Source: Arthrobacter sp. 18067
Lineage (GTDB): Bacteria > Actinomycetota > Actinomycetes > Actinomycetales > Micrococcaceae
Assembly (NCBI RefSeq): GCF_902706295.1
Contig: NZ_CACSJJ010000018.1
Span: 1-64,000, forward strand
Length of the DNA stretch: 64,000 bases
Reading direction: 5' to 3'
How positions within the stretch are numbered: position 1 is the stretch's first letter; every line of letters begins with the position of its first letter. Below are positions 18,188 to 26,300 of the stretch, piece after piece. The translations under genes and the position numbers were made by a program. Below the pieces are notes generated by a model. The model had not been told where the DNA came from, ran no database searches, and worked only from the letters and a program-made list of their open reading frames with translations.

Positions 18188-18841
18188 ATGAACACTGCCT
18201 CCCTTGTTGCCGTCTGCCGTGTCCACCAGTTGCTGCCCGATTCCGGCAGCGTGGGAGTGACGGCCATTGACAAGCGCCCCGTCGAAGGCCCGGTCAAGGT
18301 CCATAAGCTGGGACTTCACGGGGATGTGCAGGCGAGCCGGCTTGATCATGGCGGGGAAGACCAAGCGCTGTACGCCTACTCGCAGGCGGACGCGGACTTC
18401 TGGTCAGCTGAGCTGCAACGCGAGGTGACGGCGGGTCTTTTCGGTGAGAACCTGCGCGTGGCAGGAATCGAGACCACGGGCGCAGTCATCGGCGAACGAT
18501 GGAAGATTGGCCTGGACGTGGAAGTGGAGGTCACGTCTCCCCGTGTTCCGTGCGCCACGTTCCAAAGGGCGCTGGGGGAGCCGCAGTGGGTGAAGCGCTT
18601 CACAGAGGAAGGCCGGGTTGGGACGTACCTCAGGGTGATCAGGACAGGGACCATTTCGGCGGGAGACCACATTCACCGCACGTTCGTCCCGAAGCACGGC
18701 ATTACGGTGGGCCAGTGGTTCAACGAACCGACGCCGGACATCGTCCAGGTACTGCTCGACGCGGAGGCCGACGGCGAAATCCGGCTGCAGGACGAGTACC
18801 ACTCAAAGTTCGAGAAGGTCCTGCGCCGCCATGGCCTCTGA
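18188..18841 (+). CDS. MOSC-domain protein (YiiM-like)
   Basis: A 217-residue protein with the MOSC fold: 'GLHGDVQASRLDHGGEDQALYAYS', 'GLFGENLRVAG' and the conserved Cys in 'PRVPCATFQ' that in the family carries sulfur or binds the molybdenum cofactor. YiiM-type proteins reduce N-hydroxylated compounds or move sulfur for Moco enzymes. It starts 31 bases after the KdpE-like gene and may share its transcript, although a functional link is not evident. Confidence 0.82.
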   Translation: MNTASLVAVCRVHQLLPDSGSVGVTAIDKRPVEGPVKVHKLGLHGDVQASRLDHGGEDQALYAYSQADADFWSAELQREVTAGLFGENLRVAGIETTGAVIGERWKIGLDVEVEVTSPRVPCATFQRALGEPQWVKRFTEEGRVGTYLRVIRTGTISAGDHIHRTFVPKHGITVGQWFNEPTPDIVQVLLDAEADGEIRLQDEYHSKFEKVLRRHGL

Positions 18842-19242
18842 AGGCCTTTCATGGCCTTGGCGCCGGGGTGGAAGCCGAGTGTGAACAAGCTCACCGGCCG
18901 TTTGGGGGCCTTAAGTCGCGGTGACGCCACACCTTGCCCTACACTTGAAATATCCCCCACTCCGGAAATCCCTTTATCCTGCCCAATTCTTGAGGCAGGA
19001 CTGGTAAGTGTTGGGGCCCGCAATTGTGTGCGGGCATTTTCATAGGGAGAGCCGGCTAAAGAAAACGCTGTACAGACTGCTGGGATAGCAGCCAAGAGAT
19101 GCAGCGGGAAGTCCTGCCATGGGATTGCGATAGCGCCGGACTTCTTGCGGGAGCAGGGCACTTTGCCTGCCTTCGCGACGAGTACTGCGGCCAAGCCCAA
19201 CCGGGCCGCGCCGACTGCCCTATGGATGAGGAATTTCCCCCT
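18842..19242 (+). promoter_or_regulatory. Long leader region of the DEAD-box helicase gene
   Basis: This 400-base stretch holds no convincing gene. Short open frames here have no ribosome site or family likeness. It does contain paired segments: TCCTGCC (18977-18983), GGCAGGACT (18994-19002) and AGTCCTGCC (19110-19118). The middle one can pair with either of the others, and a separate GC hairpin lies between (19016-19035). Such alternatives fit a structured, possibly temperature- or helicase-responsive leader. Confidence 0.5.
19016..19035 (+). terminator. Terminator-like hairpin inside the helicase leader
   Basis: GCCCGCA and TGCGGGC form a perfect 7-bp stem with a 6-base loop, followed by ATTTTC. 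The short U run makes it a weak intrinsic terminator or attenuator candidate. Confidence 0.4.
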
Positions 19243-21411
19243 ATGACCGAAAATCTCAACGAAAACTTCGACGCCCAGGCCGTAGAGTCCGCTGATGCAG
19301 TGGAGACCACCGCGCCCGCCGAAGCTGAAGCACCGGCTGCTGCCGCTGCCCCCGTCGAGAATGCTGCAGCCGAGTCTGCAGCTCCCGCCTTCACCGAAGC
19401 TCCTGCCCCCAAGGCAGAAGAAGAGGAAGAAGAAGGCGTCCGCTTCGTCGATCTTGGCATCGACGGTCGCGTTCTGGCCGCCTTGCAGGATGTCGGCTAC
19501 GAAAAGCCGTCCCCCATCCAGGCAGCCACCATCCCGCTGCTTCTGGAAGGCCGCGACGTCGTTGGCCTGGCCCAGACCGGTACCGGCAAGACCGCAGCCT
19601 TCGCTGTCCCGGCCCTGTCCCGCCTGGCTGAGCTGCACGACCTCAATGGCCCGTCCCGCAAGACCCAGGCACTGGTCCTGGCTCCGACGCGTGAACTTGC
19701 CCTCCAGGTTGCCGAGGCTTTCACCTCCTACGCCAAGCACATTGACGACTTCACGGTCCTCCCTGTTTACGGTGGCTCGGCTTACGGCCCGCAGCTGGCC
19801 GGCCTGCGCCGCGGTGCACAGGTTGTTGTCGGTACCCCCGGCCGTGTGATCGACCACATCGCCAAGGGTTCACTGGACCTTTCCGAGCTCCAGTACCTGG
19901 TACTGGACGAAGCTGACGAGATGCTGCGCATGGGCTTTGCCGATGACGTTGAGCAGATCTTCCAGCAGACTCCTGAGACCCGCCAGGTTGCGTTGTTCTC
20001 TGCCACCATGCCGGGCCAGATCCGCCGCATGTCCAAGCAGTACTTGAACAACCCTGCTGAAATCTCGGTGAAGTCCAAGACCACCACCGGTGCCAACACC
20101 AAGCAGCGTTACCTCCAGGTCATGGGCCCGCACAAGCTGGACGCCCTGACCCGCATCCTCGAGGTTGAAGAGTTCGACGGCGTTATCGCCTTCGTGCGCA
20201 CCAAGATGGCTACCGAGGACCTCGCCGACAAGCTGAAGTCCCGCGGCTTCCAGGCTGCCGCCATCAACGGCGACATCCCGCAGCAGCAGCGCGAGCGCAC
20301 TGTTGACGCGCTGAAGGAAGGCCGCATCGACATCCTCGTGGCCACCGACGTCGCTGCCCGTGGCCTTGACGTGGAGCGCATCAGCCACGTCATCAACTAC
20401 GACATCCCGCATGACACCGAGTCCTACGTGCACCGCATCGGCCGCACGGGTCGTGCCGGCCGCAGCGGTGACGCGATCCTGTTCATGACGCCGCGCGAGA
20501 AGTACCTGCTGCGTTCCATCGAAAAGGCAACCCGCCAGCCGGTAGAGCAGATGCACCTGCCCACCGCTGAGACCGTGAACACGCTGCGCCTGGGCAAGTT
20601 CGCCGAGCGCATCACCGAGACCCTCGCGTCCGAGGATGTTGCAGCGTTCCGCGACTTGATCTCCTCCTACGAGGAAGAGCACAACGTTCCGGCTTCCGAG
20701 ATCGCTGCAGCCCTGGCCGTCATGGCCCAGGGTGGACAGCCCCTGCTGGTCAAGGAACTGCCTGCAGCTCCTGAATACCAGAAGCGTGAGCGCTCCAAGG
20801 ACGGCTTCGGTTCCCGTGGCCCGACCCGTACGCTCACCGAGGGCAACGCTACCTACCGGATCGCCGTCGGACGCCGTCAGCGCGTCATGCCGGGTTCCAT
20901 CGTTGGCGCCATTGCCAACGAAGGTGGCATCTCCTCCGCACAGATCGGCGGCATCGACATCCGCTCGGACCACTCCCTCGTGGAGCTCCCGGCAGACCTC
21001 AGCCCCGAGCAGCTGCGCGCACTGTCCCGCACCCGCATCGGTGGCGAGCTGATCCACCTCGAACTGGACAACGGCCGCAAGCCCAGCGGCGACCGCGGCA
21101 GTTACTCCGGTGGTGGCGCCGGTGGACGTGGTGGCTATGGCGACCGCGAAAACCGTGGTGGCGGCAACTTCAAGGGCAACGGCGGCTTCAAGAAGGACTT
21201 CCGCAAGTCCGAAGGCGGCGAGCGTACCTCCGCTGACCGTGGTGGCCGCTCCTACAGCGACCGCTCCGAGCGCACCGCAGGCAGCTTCGGCGACCGCGAC
21301 CGTGGCCAGGCCAGCGGGTCCCGCTTCGGCGGTCACGGTGACGGCGCCCGCAAGCCCCGCAGTGGCGGCGAAGGCGGACACCGCGATTTCAACCGCAAGG
21401 GCAAGTGGTAA
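19243..21411 (+). CDS. deaD: DEAD-box ATP-dependent RNA helicase, DeaD/CsdA type
   Basis: A 722-residue RNA helicase that remodels structured RNA during cold adaptation and ribosome assembly. An acidic Ala/Glu-rich N-terminal tail (about 1-65) precedes the core with Q motif 'YEKPSPIQAATIP', motif I 'AQTGTGKT', 'APTRELA', 'GTPGRVID', 'DEAD' box, 'SAT', and C-terminal motifs 'ATDVAARGLDV' and 'HRIGRTGRAGR'. A DbpA-like RNA-binding domain follows (about 550-625), then a Gly/Arg/Ser-rich RGG-like tail of some 90 residues. The ATG at 19243 is preferred with GAGGA upstream; an in-frame ATG at 19222 is the alternative. It is followed by a strong terminator. Confidence 0.93.
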   Translation: MTENLNENFDAQAVESADAVETTAPAEAEAPAAAAAPVENAAAESAAPAFTEAPAPKAEEEEEEGVRFVDLGIDGRVLAALQDVGYEKPSPIQAATIPLLLEGRDVVGLAQTGTGKTAAFAVPALSRLAELHDLNGPSRKTQALVLAPTRELALQVAEAFTSYAKHIDDFTVLPVYGGSAYGPQLAGLRRGAQVVVGTPGRVIDHIAKGSLDLSELQYLVLDEADEMLRMGFADDVEQIFQQTPETRQVALFSATMPGQIRRMSKQYLNNPAEISVKSKTTTGANTKQRYLQVMGPHKLDALTRILEVEEFDGVIAFVRTKMATEDLADKLKSRGFQAAAINGDIPQQQRERTVDALKEGRIDILVATDVAARGLDVERISHVINYDIPHDTESYVHRIGRTGRAGRSGDAILFMTPREKYLLRSIEKATRQPVEQMHLPTAETVNTLRLGKFAERITETLASEDVAAFRDLISSYEEEHNVPASEIAAALAVMAQGGQPLLVKELPAAPEYQKRERSKDGFGSRGPTRTLTEGNATYRIAVGRRQRVMPGSIVGAIANEGGISSAQIGGIDIRSDHSLVELPADLSPEQLRALSRTRIGGELIHLELDNGRKPSGDRGSYSGGGAGGRGGYGDRENRGGGNFKGNGGFKKDFRKSEGGERTSADRGGRSYSDRSERTAGSFGDRDRGQASGSRFGGHGDGARKPRSGGEGGHRDFNRKGKW

Positions 21412-21443
21412 ACACTGCCTGGTGGTAAACACTAAGTAGTTCC

Positions 21444-21479
21444 CATCAGAGGGTCGGCTTTCAAGCCGGCCCTCTGATG
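21444..21479 (+). terminator. Strong intrinsic terminator after deaD
   Basis: A near-perfect stem of about 17 bp (CATCAGAGGG pairing with CCCTCTGATG, with an inner CGGCTT/AAGCCG stem) followed by TGTTT lies 32 bases beyond the deaD stop. Confidence 0.85.
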
Positions 21480-21563
21480 TGTTTAACGGGGTTACATGTG
21501 TCCGTGCCCGGCCGTACCATCAAGGTGCCGGCTGACAGGCCGCAGGACACAGGAGGGTGCTCC

Positions 21564-22100
21564 ATGGGATTGCTGGATAACTTGAAGAAGAACCTGGGCC
21601 TTGGCGACAAAGGGCGTGGTGATCAATTGCTGCACGGTGAAAAGGATCACAGGGAGCACGCTGCGCCCGCCACGCCCGAGGCGGCGCCGGCGGACCCAGT
21701 AGCCCAAACGGCCGTAAGCCAAGCGGTGGAGGATGCTGCCGCCGTCGAGGTTTCTGCTGCAGATACAGCAGCCGCAGAGGCTGCTGCAGCGCAGGCCGCC
21801 CAGCAACAGGCGGCCGCAGACACCGCAGCAGCCCTGGAGGCCGAACAGGAGGGCCTGGAACCCAAAGCCCCGGAAGTCCAGCCGCAGGCCCAGGAGGCGG
21901 CCTCTGAAGCCGCAGCAGGGTCCGGGCAGCCCGGACCAGTGGCCCCGCGGGTCACCGAGGTTGTGGTGGAGCAGGGAGACACCATGAGTGGCATCGCTGC
22001 CCAGTTCGGGGTGGACCTCGGCGCTTTGATCGCGACCAACGCAGATACTGTTCCCAACCCGGACCAGATCTACCCGGGACAGGTGCTTCGCCTGCCCTGA
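21564..22100 (+). CDS. LysM-domain protein with Ala-rich linker, no signal peptide
   Basis: A 178-residue protein starting at the ATG at 21564, eight bases after AGGAGGG. The N-terminal 'MGLLDNLKKNLGLGDKG' is amphipathic and not a signal peptide. A long Ala/Gln/Glu/Pro-rich segment follows (about 35-125), and the C-terminus is one LysM domain ('VVEQGDTMSGIAAQFGVDLGALIATNAD', ending 'IYPGQVLRLP'). LysM binds GlcNAc-containing glycans such as peptidoglycan. Without an export signal the protein resembles the cytoplasmic YgaU/LysM group, although the BON domain of that group is missing. Role unknown. Confidence 0.78.
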   Translation: MGLLDNLKKNLGLGDKGRGDQLLHGEKDHREHAAPATPEAAPADPVAQTAVSQAVEDAAAVEVSAADTAAAEAAAAQAAQQQAAADTAAALEAEQEGLEPKAPEVQPQAQEAASEAAAGSGQPGPVAPRVTEVVVEQGDTMSGIAAQFGVDLGALIATNADTVPNPDQIYPGQVLRLP

Positions 22101-22134
22101 TATTGACGCTCGATTGACCCGGATTTGGATCAGG

Positions 22135-22172
22135 AAAACGGCGACTTCGCAAATTGTGTCGGCGCCGTTTTT
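22135..22172 (+). terminator. Probable terminator after the LysM gene
   Basis: AAAACGGCG (22135-22143) pairs with CGCCGTTTT (22163-22171) across a 19-base loop and ends in a T run, 35 bases after the LysM stop. Confidence 0.55.
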
Positions 22173-22190
22173 CCGCGTTGTTTCGCCGAT

Positions 22191-22219
22191 TTGTAGCTTC
22201 TGAAAACGTCCGGTAGAGT
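22191..22219 (+). promoter_or_regulatory. Probable sigma-70-type promoter of tRNA-Thr
   Basis: TTGTAG (22191-22196) and TAGAGT (22214-22219) are separated by 17 bases and end 11 bases before the tRNA 5' end. Spacing and placement are right for a housekeeping promoter. Confidence 0.5.
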
Positions 22220-22230
22220 ATTTACTCGTT

Positions 22231-22302
22231 GCCCCCCTAGCTCAGTGGTAGAGCGCGTTCTTGGTAAGAACGAGGTCACCGGATCGATTCCGGTGGGGGG
22301 CT
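22231..22302 (+). tRNA. tRNA-Thr (anticodon GGT)
   Basis: A 72-base cloverleaf: acceptor GCCCCCC with GGGGGGC, D arm GCTC/GAGC, anticodon stem CGTTC/GAACG around loop TTGGTAA (anticodon GGT), T stem ACCGG/CCGGT, discriminator T. No CCA is encoded. Confidence 0.97.
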
Positions 22303-22313
22303 CTGAATGAGGG

Positions 22314-22354
22314 CCTGTGTCAAGGCGGTTTTGACCGGCTTGGCACAGGTTTTT
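22314..22354 (+). terminator. Terminator between the two tRNA genes
   Basis: CCTGTG and CAAG pair with CTTG and CACAGG (one bulge each side), followed by TTTTT. This separates the two tRNAs into different transcripts or forms a processing site. Confidence 0.7.
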
Positions 22355-22363
22355 CTCATTCGT

Positions 22364-22437
22364 GGCGGTGTAGCTCAGTTGGTTAGAGCGCACGACTCAT
22401 AATCGTGAGGTCGGGAGATCGAGCCTCCCCACCGCTA
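22364..22437 (+). tRNA. tRNA-Met (anticodon CAT, elongator)
   Basis: A 74-base cloverleaf: acceptor GGCGGTG with CACCGCT (first pair G-U), D arm GCTC/GAGC, anticodon stem CACGA/TCGTG around CTCATAA (anticodon CAT), T stem GGGAG/CTCCC, discriminator A. The paired first base argues for the elongator and against the initiator. No CCA is encoded. Confidence 0.95.
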
Positions 22438-22445
22438 CAGAGCAA

Positions 22446-22478
22446 GACCCCGCAGCTTTCGCCTGCGGGGTCTTTTTT
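22446..22478 (+). terminator. Intrinsic terminator after tRNA-Met
   Basis: A perfect 10-bp stem GACCCCGCAG/CTGCGGGGTC with a 7-base loop, directly followed by TTTTTT. Confidence 0.92.
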
Positions 22479-22502
22479 CGTTTCGTGGGACAGAATGGGT
22501 CC

Positions 22503-23159
22503 ATGAGCCGAATTGCAATCATTGGCGGCCACGGGAAAGTGGCCCTGCATCTGTCCCGCATCCTCAGTGGCGAAGGTCACGATGTCACCTCCTTCATCCG
22601 GAATCCCGAACATGTGGCAGATGTCACGGACACTGGCGCCACTGCCGAGGTACTGGATGTCGAAAACTCGACGACGGCGGAACTCGCCCAGGCGCTCAAG
22701 GGCCACGACGCCGTGGTCTGGTCCGCCGGGGCCGGTGGTGGTAGTCCCGACAGGACCTATGCGGTGGATCGGGACGCCGCCATCCGATCCATGGACGCCG
22801 CGGTCCAAGCAGGTGTCGGCCGGTACGTGATGGTGTCCTACATTGGGGCCGCAAAAGACCACGGAGTACCCCCTGAGCACCCGTTCTTTGCCTATGCCGA
22901 GTCCAAGGCCGCCGCCGACGACTACCTGCGCGCTACCGACCTCGACTGGACCGTCCTGGGCCCGGGAGCCCTCACGGATGAGCCGGCCACGGGTTTGATC
23001 CAGACCGACCCGGAGAATCCCGGCATCGGCACGCAGACATCCAGGCCCAACGTTGCCCTGGTCACAGCAGCCGTCCTGGAACTGCCCGGGACCATCCGCC
23101 GGACCATCACGTTCAAGGATGGGGCAGAGGACGTCGTGGACGCCCTCACGCAAGACTGA
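22503..23159 (+). CDS. NAD(P)-binding NmrA/atypical SDR-family protein
   Basis: A 218-residue Rossmann-fold protein. The dinucleotide-binding glycine motif is 'IAIIGGHGKVALHLS' at the N-terminus, later 'VVWSAGAGGG' and a 'YAESKAAADDYLRATDLDWTVLGPGAL' segment, which are typical of the atypical short-chain dehydrogenases that act as NAD(P)H-dependent reductases or redox sensors (YwnB-like). The ATG at 22503 was preferred; an in-frame GTG at 22485 is possible and neither has a strong ribosome site. Substrate unknown. Confidence 0.82.
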   Translation: MSRIAIIGGHGKVALHLSRILSGEGHDVTSFIRNPEHVADVTDTGATAEVLDVENSTTAELAQALKGHDAVVWSAGAGGGSPDRTYAVDRDAAIRSMDAAVQAGVGRYVMVSYIGAAKDHGVPPEHPFFAYAESKAAADDYLRATDLDWTVLGPGALTDEPATGLIQTDPENPGIGTQTSRPNVALVTAAVLELPGTIRRTITFKDGAEDVVDALTQD

Positions 23160-23251
23160 CCCGGGACTGCCTTTAGCCCGGGATATGTTGGTAGGGAACT
23201 TTTTCGGCTTCGGCGGGGGAAGAACCGTACAACATCTGGGGAAGCAGGAAA

Positions 23252-24823
23252 ATGGATCAGTTGGCGCTCATCATCGGGTTGCTGCTTGCGACGGTAGTGG
23301 CCGTGGGTTTGGGAGACCGGCTCCGGCTGCCGTATCCGGTCCTGATGTTGCTCCTGGCTGTTGCACTCACCTTCATACCCGGATTCCCCGAGTTTGAGAT
23401 CTCGCCGGAACTGATCCTGCCGATCTTCCTTCCGCCGCTGCTGTTCGCCACGGCACAGAAGAGCTCCTGGGCGGTCTTCAGGGTGCGGTGGCGGACGCTC
23501 CTCCTGATGGCAGTGGCACTGGTGGTGGTGTCCACCGCGGTGGTGGCCGGTGCTGCGTGGCTCATGATCCCAGGCATCGGAATCCCCGCAGCCATTGCCT
23601 TGGGAGCCATGGTTGCCCCGCCGGACCCTGTTGCCGTTGAGTCAGTAGCGGGACGTGTCCACATGCCACGCAGGCTCATTACGGTCCTTCAGAGCGAAGG
23701 ACTCTTCAACGACGCGGCGGCCATCGTGATCTTCCAGGCCGCCGTTGCCGCCACGGTCTCGGGCAGCGAAGTGGGACCGGAAGTCATCCCGCAGTTCATT
23801 ATTGGCGCCGCCCTGGCTGTGGTGATCGGCATCGCGATGGGTTGGCTGACCAAGGCCATCACCAAGCTGGTCACCTCAATGGTGGCCCGGAGTGCTGTCA
23901 CGCTGGTGGTACCTTTCGCGGCCTACATCCTCGCGGAAGAGCTGCACGCCTCAGGTGTGGTGGCCGTCGTCGTGACTGCTTTGGAATTGCAGCGCCATGC
24001 GCGGCCGCAGGACGCCGCCGAACGCGTCACCAGGACCGCGTTCTGGGACGTGGTGGAGCTACTGGCGACCGGCTTGGCGTTCGGCCTGGTAGGACTGGAG
24101 ATCCGCCACGTCATCCGGGATGAGGGGACTGCGATTTTCGGGATGATCGGCATGGCCGTGGTGATCTGCATCCTGGTGTTCGTTGTCCGGTTCCTGTGGC
24201 TTGGTCTGCTTGCCTTGACGGCCCGGAGGCGCAGGAACCTGCTGCAGCCCACCTCGCCCAAGGAAGTGCTGATCCTTACATGGTGCGGCATGCGTGGCCT
24301 TGCAACCTTGGCGCTGGCGTTGGCACTTCCGTTGACCTTGCCTGATGGCAGCGATTTCCCTGCCCGGCACGAGATCCTGGTGATTGCCTGCGCCGTCCTC
24401 CTGGCAACTTTGGTGCTTCCCGGCCTCACCTTGCCCTGGCTCATGCGCGTATTGAAGGCAACAGAGGACGGCTCGCACGAACAGGATGCTGCCAAAGTCC
24501 TGGCCAAGCGCGCCCAGTCTGCGGCAGTGGCGGCGTTGAAGGACCACGACCTGATGAAGGAACTTCCGGCAGAGAAGGTGGCCCTGGTCAAGGAAAAGAT
24601 GCGCCGACTCCATGCGGAGTTGCTGGACGGCACCCTGCAGAACGAGTCCGTTGCTGAAAAGCGGAAGCGCGGACGGGAGCTGTCCATCGCCGTGCAGACC
24701 ATCGCCCTCGACGCCGCGCGCCAGGAAGTAGTGGCTGCCCGAAACGAGCTTGGAACGGACCCGGAAGTGGCCGACCGCGTCCTGAGGCAGCTGGACCTGC
24801 GCACGATGTCCATGCCGGAATAG
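23252..24823 (+). CDS. Na+/H+ antiporter, CPA1 family
   Basis: A 523-residue membrane protein with about 12 helices and a cytoplasmic C-terminal helical tail of about 110 residues. The ion-binding motifs of CPA1 exchangers are present: 'MVAPPDPVAVESV' in helix 4-5 and 'SEGLFNDAAAIVIFQ' with the Asn-Asp pair that coordinates the cation. It would export Na+ (or K+) in exchange for protons for pH and salt control. It stands alone between the NmrA-like gene and the convergent ROK gene. Confidence 0.88.
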   Translation: MDQLALIIGLLLATVVAVGLGDRLRLPYPVLMLLLAVALTFIPGFPEFEISPELILPIFLPPLLFATAQKSSWAVFRVRWRTLLLMAVALVVVSTAVVAGAAWLMIPGIGIPAAIALGAMVAPPDPVAVESVAGRVHMPRRLITVLQSEGLFNDAAAIVIFQAAVAATVSGSEVGPEVIPQFIIGAALAVVIGIAMGWLTKAITKLVTSMVARSAVTLVVPFAAYILAEELHASGVVAVVVTALELQRHARPQDAAERVTRTAFWDVVELLATGLAFGLVGLEIRHVIRDEGTAIFGMIGMAVVICILVFVVRFLWLGLLALTARRRRNLLQPTSPKEVLILTWCGMRGLATLALALALPLTLPDGSDFPARHEILVIACAVLLATLVLPGLTLPWLMRVLKATEDGSHEQDAAKVLAKRAQSAAVAALKDHDLMKELPAEKVALVKEKMRRLHAELLDGTLQNESVAEKRKRGRELSIAVQTIALDAARQEVVAARNELGTDPEVADRVLRQLDLRTMSMPE

Positions 24824-24835
24824 GTCGACGCCGGA

Positions 24836-26059
24836 CTAGCCGGCTGCCGCTGGCTTCGGCAATGATGCGGGGTAGAGGTCCAGCGCATGGTCTTCGACGT
24901 AGTCCAGTGCGTGCCGAACTGCGCCCAGCGAGACGATGCCGTCGCCCAGTGTGGACGTTGCCAGGCGCGGGGGAGTAAAGGTGAACTCCGGCATCTGCTT
25001 TTCCATGCCGGGGATCAGGGCGTGTGCAGAGGCTGCCACGGCGCCGGCAATAACCACCAGTTCAGGGTTGAGCAACGTACTGATCGAGCCGATGGCCCGG
25101 GCCATGCGGTGGGCCAGGCGATCGAGGGCCTTGGCGGCCGCGAGGTCGCCATCGGCCGCGGCTTTGAAAACCATCTCCGACGTCAGGGCTGCCGGGTCGC
25201 CGCCACACAGTTCACGCAGCTTCGTCGTCGCGCTGGCGTCAAGGGCTTCCCGGCCCCACAGTACTGCGTAATGGGCGATGCCGTAGGTGTCACCCACACC
25301 GTCCACGTTCTCGAGATACCCCAGTTCCCCAAAACCACCAAGCTGCCCATGGAGCAGCCGGCCCGATTCGAGGATGCCGGAACCCAGCCGGTCGCTGGCC
25401 AGCATGACCACAAGGTTGTCGACTCCCTGTGCAGTGCCCTGCCAGCGTTCTGCGAGGGCTGCGAGGTTGGCATCGTTTTCCAGGAGGACGTGCCAGCCGT
25501 GCCGCTCGGACACAATCCGGCGGACGTCGAAGGATTTCCAGAACTCCTGGGCAGTGAGGACCTCGCCGTCACGGCTGACAGGAGCGGCCACTCCCACGGA
25601 TACGGCCAGAACGGAATCTGCGGAAACGCCGGCCTCTTTCAAGGCTTCAGCCGCGATGCGGTCCAGCACGTCGGCACGTTCGTCGGCCGGGACATTGTAG
25701 GTACGGAACGGCATGGTGACCTTGGACAGGGAGGTTCCGGCCATGTTGGCCACGATCGCCGTGATCTTGGTGGCGCCTATGTCTATTCCGAGCACACTGG
25801 CCGCGCCGTCGTCGAAAACGAAGCGGCGTGCCGGCCGGCCCTTGACGTAGTCTCCGGTACCCCGCTGGTTCTCCAGTTCCTGGAGCCATCCGAGCCGGAC
25901 GAGTTCGTCACAGATTGAGATGACGGTGGCACGCGAAAGTCCGGTGGAATCCATCAGCTCCGTACCGGTGAGGACGCCGGCGCCGCGCATTGCTTTGAGC
26001 ATGGCGCTGGCGTTGACCCGGCGGACCAGCTGGGTCGACGGTGCAGTACCGGTCTGCAT
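24836..26059 (-). CDS. ROK-family transcriptional regulator of the alpha-glucoside locus
   Basis: A 407-residue regulator: N-terminal MarR-like winged helix (about 12-75, 'RVNASAMLKAMRGAGVLTGTELMDSTGLSRATVISI') and a ROK sugar-kinase-like domain with the phosphate motif 'LGIDIGATKITAIVA' and 'ENDANLAALAERW'. The zinc-binding CxCGxxGC motif usual in ROK repressors is absent; the matching region reads 'GGFGELGYLENVDGVG'. The start at 26059 has GGAG upstream; an ATG at 26071 is equally possible. It faces an ABC sugar operon, and repeated ATAAATTTAG boxes lie between them and again before the glucosidase gene, so it probably represses all three until a sugar binds. Confidence 0.85.
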   Translation of the reverse strand: MQTGTAPSTQLVRRVNASAMLKAMRGAGVLTGTELMDSTGLSRATVISICDELVRLGWLQELENQRGTGDYVKGRPARRFVFDDGAASVLGIDIGATKITAIVANMAGTSLSKVTMPFRTYNVPADERADVLDRIAAEALKEAGVSADSVLAVSVGVAAPVSRDGEVLTAQEFWKSFDVRRIVSERHGWHVLLENDANLAALAERWQGTAQGVDNLVVMLASDRLGSGILESGRLLHGQLGGFGELGYLENVDGVGDTYGIAHYAVLWGREALDASATTKLRELCGGDPAALTSEMVFKAAADGDLAAAKALDRLAHRMARAIGSISTLLNPELVVIAGAVAASAHALIPGMEKQMPEFTFTPPRLATSTLGDGIVSLGAVRHALDYVEDHALDLYPASLPKPAAAG

Positions 26060-26111
26060 GGGGTACTCCATACTCTTCAGGCCGCTCGGCGGGAACGATA
26101 GAACGATCTCT

Positions 26112-26134
26112 CTAAATTTAGTACATAAATTTAG
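26112..26134. promoter_or_regulatory. ROK operator pair near the regulator gene
   Basis: A perfect palindrome CTAAATTTAG (26112-26121) is followed by ATAAATTTAG-like TAAATTTAG (26126-26134), a very AT-rich island in GC-rich DNA. It lies about 55 bases before the ROK start and fits autoregulation. Confidence 0.6.
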
Positions 26135-26202
26135 ATGACGACGCATTTCACCAAAAGCTTGACGCTGTGGCGCGCATCACTCACCATGGTTAGCGATAGG
26201 TC

Positions 26203-26212
26203 ATAAATTTAG
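26203..26212. promoter_or_regulatory. ROK operator near the ABC operon
   Basis: ATAAATTTAG matches the boxes at 26125-26134 and 29461-29470; a partial copy (TCTAAAG) follows at 26219. It lies about 90 bases before the binding-protein start. Confidence 0.55.
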
Positions 26213-26300
26213 CTCCTATCTAAAGTTCGGGTGGCGATGAGCATGACCCGCCGCGCGATGGGAATGCGGCCACTGAGGTCCGCAAGACGAAAGGTCTACG

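Noticed and set aside
19870..21432. 520-residue minus-strand frame opposite deaD
   Set aside because: Val/Gly/Ala-rich shadow; the helicase motifs on the plus strand are complete.
22231..22437. tRNA pair as an integration site with a genomic island
   Set aside because: No integrase gene and no direct repeat of a tRNA 3' end were noticed nearby; the flanking genes look like ordinary chromosome.
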